Assembly: GCA_964604565.1 (NCBI GenBank)
Contig: CAZRZN010000241.1
Coordinates: forward strand, 1 to 6,523
DNA length: 6,523 nucleotides
Origin: CAZRZN01 sp964604565
Lineage (GTDB): Bacteria > Pseudomonadota > Alphaproteobacteria > Rhodobacterales > Rhodobacteraceae
Direction of reading: 5' to 3'
Both the position numbers and the translations under genes were made by a program. Shown piece after piece: positions 6,223 to 6,523 of this stretch. How positions within the stretch are numbered: position 1 is the first letter of the stretch; each line of letters begins with the position of its first letter. A model generated the notes under the pieces. It was not told the DNA's origin. It ran no database searches and saw only the letters and a list, made by a program, of their open reading frames with translations.

Positions 6223-6523
6223 TCATTGTTTCTGCGGCATCTGCCCCGTCGCGGAACCGACCCGGCGGACCGAAAGGATCGTGACAAAGGGGCCGATCAG
6301 TTCGAACACGACGGTCGTGCCGATGGTCAGCGACCCCACGCCCGCCGTTCCGGTGCCGATACTGATCTCGTCGCACGCCATCGCGCCGCCCGCAACGTTC
6401 GCCACGCCCATGGCGGATCGCCCGACGACCAGGTCGCCCCCGAGCAGCGCCATGCCGTCGGTCATGAGGAACTCCCCGTCGCCCCCGTTATCGCCGATGA
6501 TGACGTCCCGCGCGCTGAACACT
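6223..6523 (-). CDS. C-terminal end of a glycine-rich beta-helix repeat protein, possibly truncated
   Basis: The frame enters from the right edge and ends with a stop at 6223-6225, giving about 100 residues. It contains three degenerate repeats of about 23 residues, ending DVIIG, DLVVG and EISIG, with following phrases such as GDGEFLMTDG, MGVANVAGG and VGSLTIG. This is the pattern of the T5SS/PEP-CTERM-associated repeat in autotransporter passengers and other surface proteins, which fold as a beta-helix. After the last repeat only about 30 residues remain, ending GQMPQKQ. No autotransporter barrel (usually some 270 residues), PEP-CTERM tail or other sorting signal is present. It is either a secreted protein of another design or a gene that has lost its 3' end. 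The N-terminus and true start lie outside the window. Confidence 0.6.
   Translation of the reverse strand, partial: VFSARDVIIGDNGGDGEFLMTDGMALLGGDLVVGRSAMGVANVAGGAMACDEISIGTGTAGVGSLTIGTTVVFELIGPFVTILSVRRVGSATGQMPQKQ

Noticed and set aside
5977..6523. Plus-strand frame open from an ATG at 5977 to the window edge, with a Cys/Gly-rich start (GSCG, VACCQ) that briefly suggested a PAAR-like protein.
   Set aside because: Its right half is antisense to the repeat protein and reads as Arg/His/Pro-rich shadow. The left half lacks the PAAR repeats, has mixed third-position use and has no clear ribosome binding site.

Overview
The window is GC-rich, with coding regions that favour G/C at third codon positions. 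A J-domain co-chaperone sits next to a CbpM-type modulator, and short four-base start/stop overlaps are used. This fits an alphaproteobacterium, most likely in or near the Rhodobacterales. That placement is inferred from gene content and composition, not from any search.

Layout. A gene on the minus strand begins at base 40 and leaves the window on the left. A 430-base divergent intergenic region follows. It holds a near-perfect 20-base dyad (390-409) and two overlapping hairpins just upstream of a plus-strand two-gene operon. That operon (471-3724) is the most interesting part of the window. Its first gene encodes a 408-residue ATP-grasp ligase. It overlaps by four bases (ATGA) a 676-residue protein that I read as an unannotated papain-like cysteine hydrolase, with Q400, C406, H564 and N585 in papain order and spacing. 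A gene-free stretch (3725-4035) separates the operon from three minus-strand genes: a small NTF2/SnoaL-like protein (4036-4383), a CbpM-type chaperone modulator (4635-4964) and a CbpA-type DnaJ-family co-chaperone (4961-5908). cbpA and cbpM also overlap by ATGA. After another gene-free stretch (5909-6222), the right edge holds the C-terminal end of a minus-strand protein with glycine-rich beta-helix repeats of the autotransporter-passenger type. It shows no beta-barrel or sorting tail.

How the genes work together. CbpA is an Hsp40 that recruits DnaK, and CbpM is its dedicated inhibitor, so this pair is a known unit. The ATP-grasp/papain-like pair has no name I can give. Pairing an amide-bond-forming ligase with a papain-fold amidase or peptidase resembles glutathionylspermidine synthetase/amidase, where both activities are fused. 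I therefore infer that this operon makes and breaks, or makes and matures, an amide or peptide conjugate in the cytoplasm. The substrate cannot be read from the sequence.
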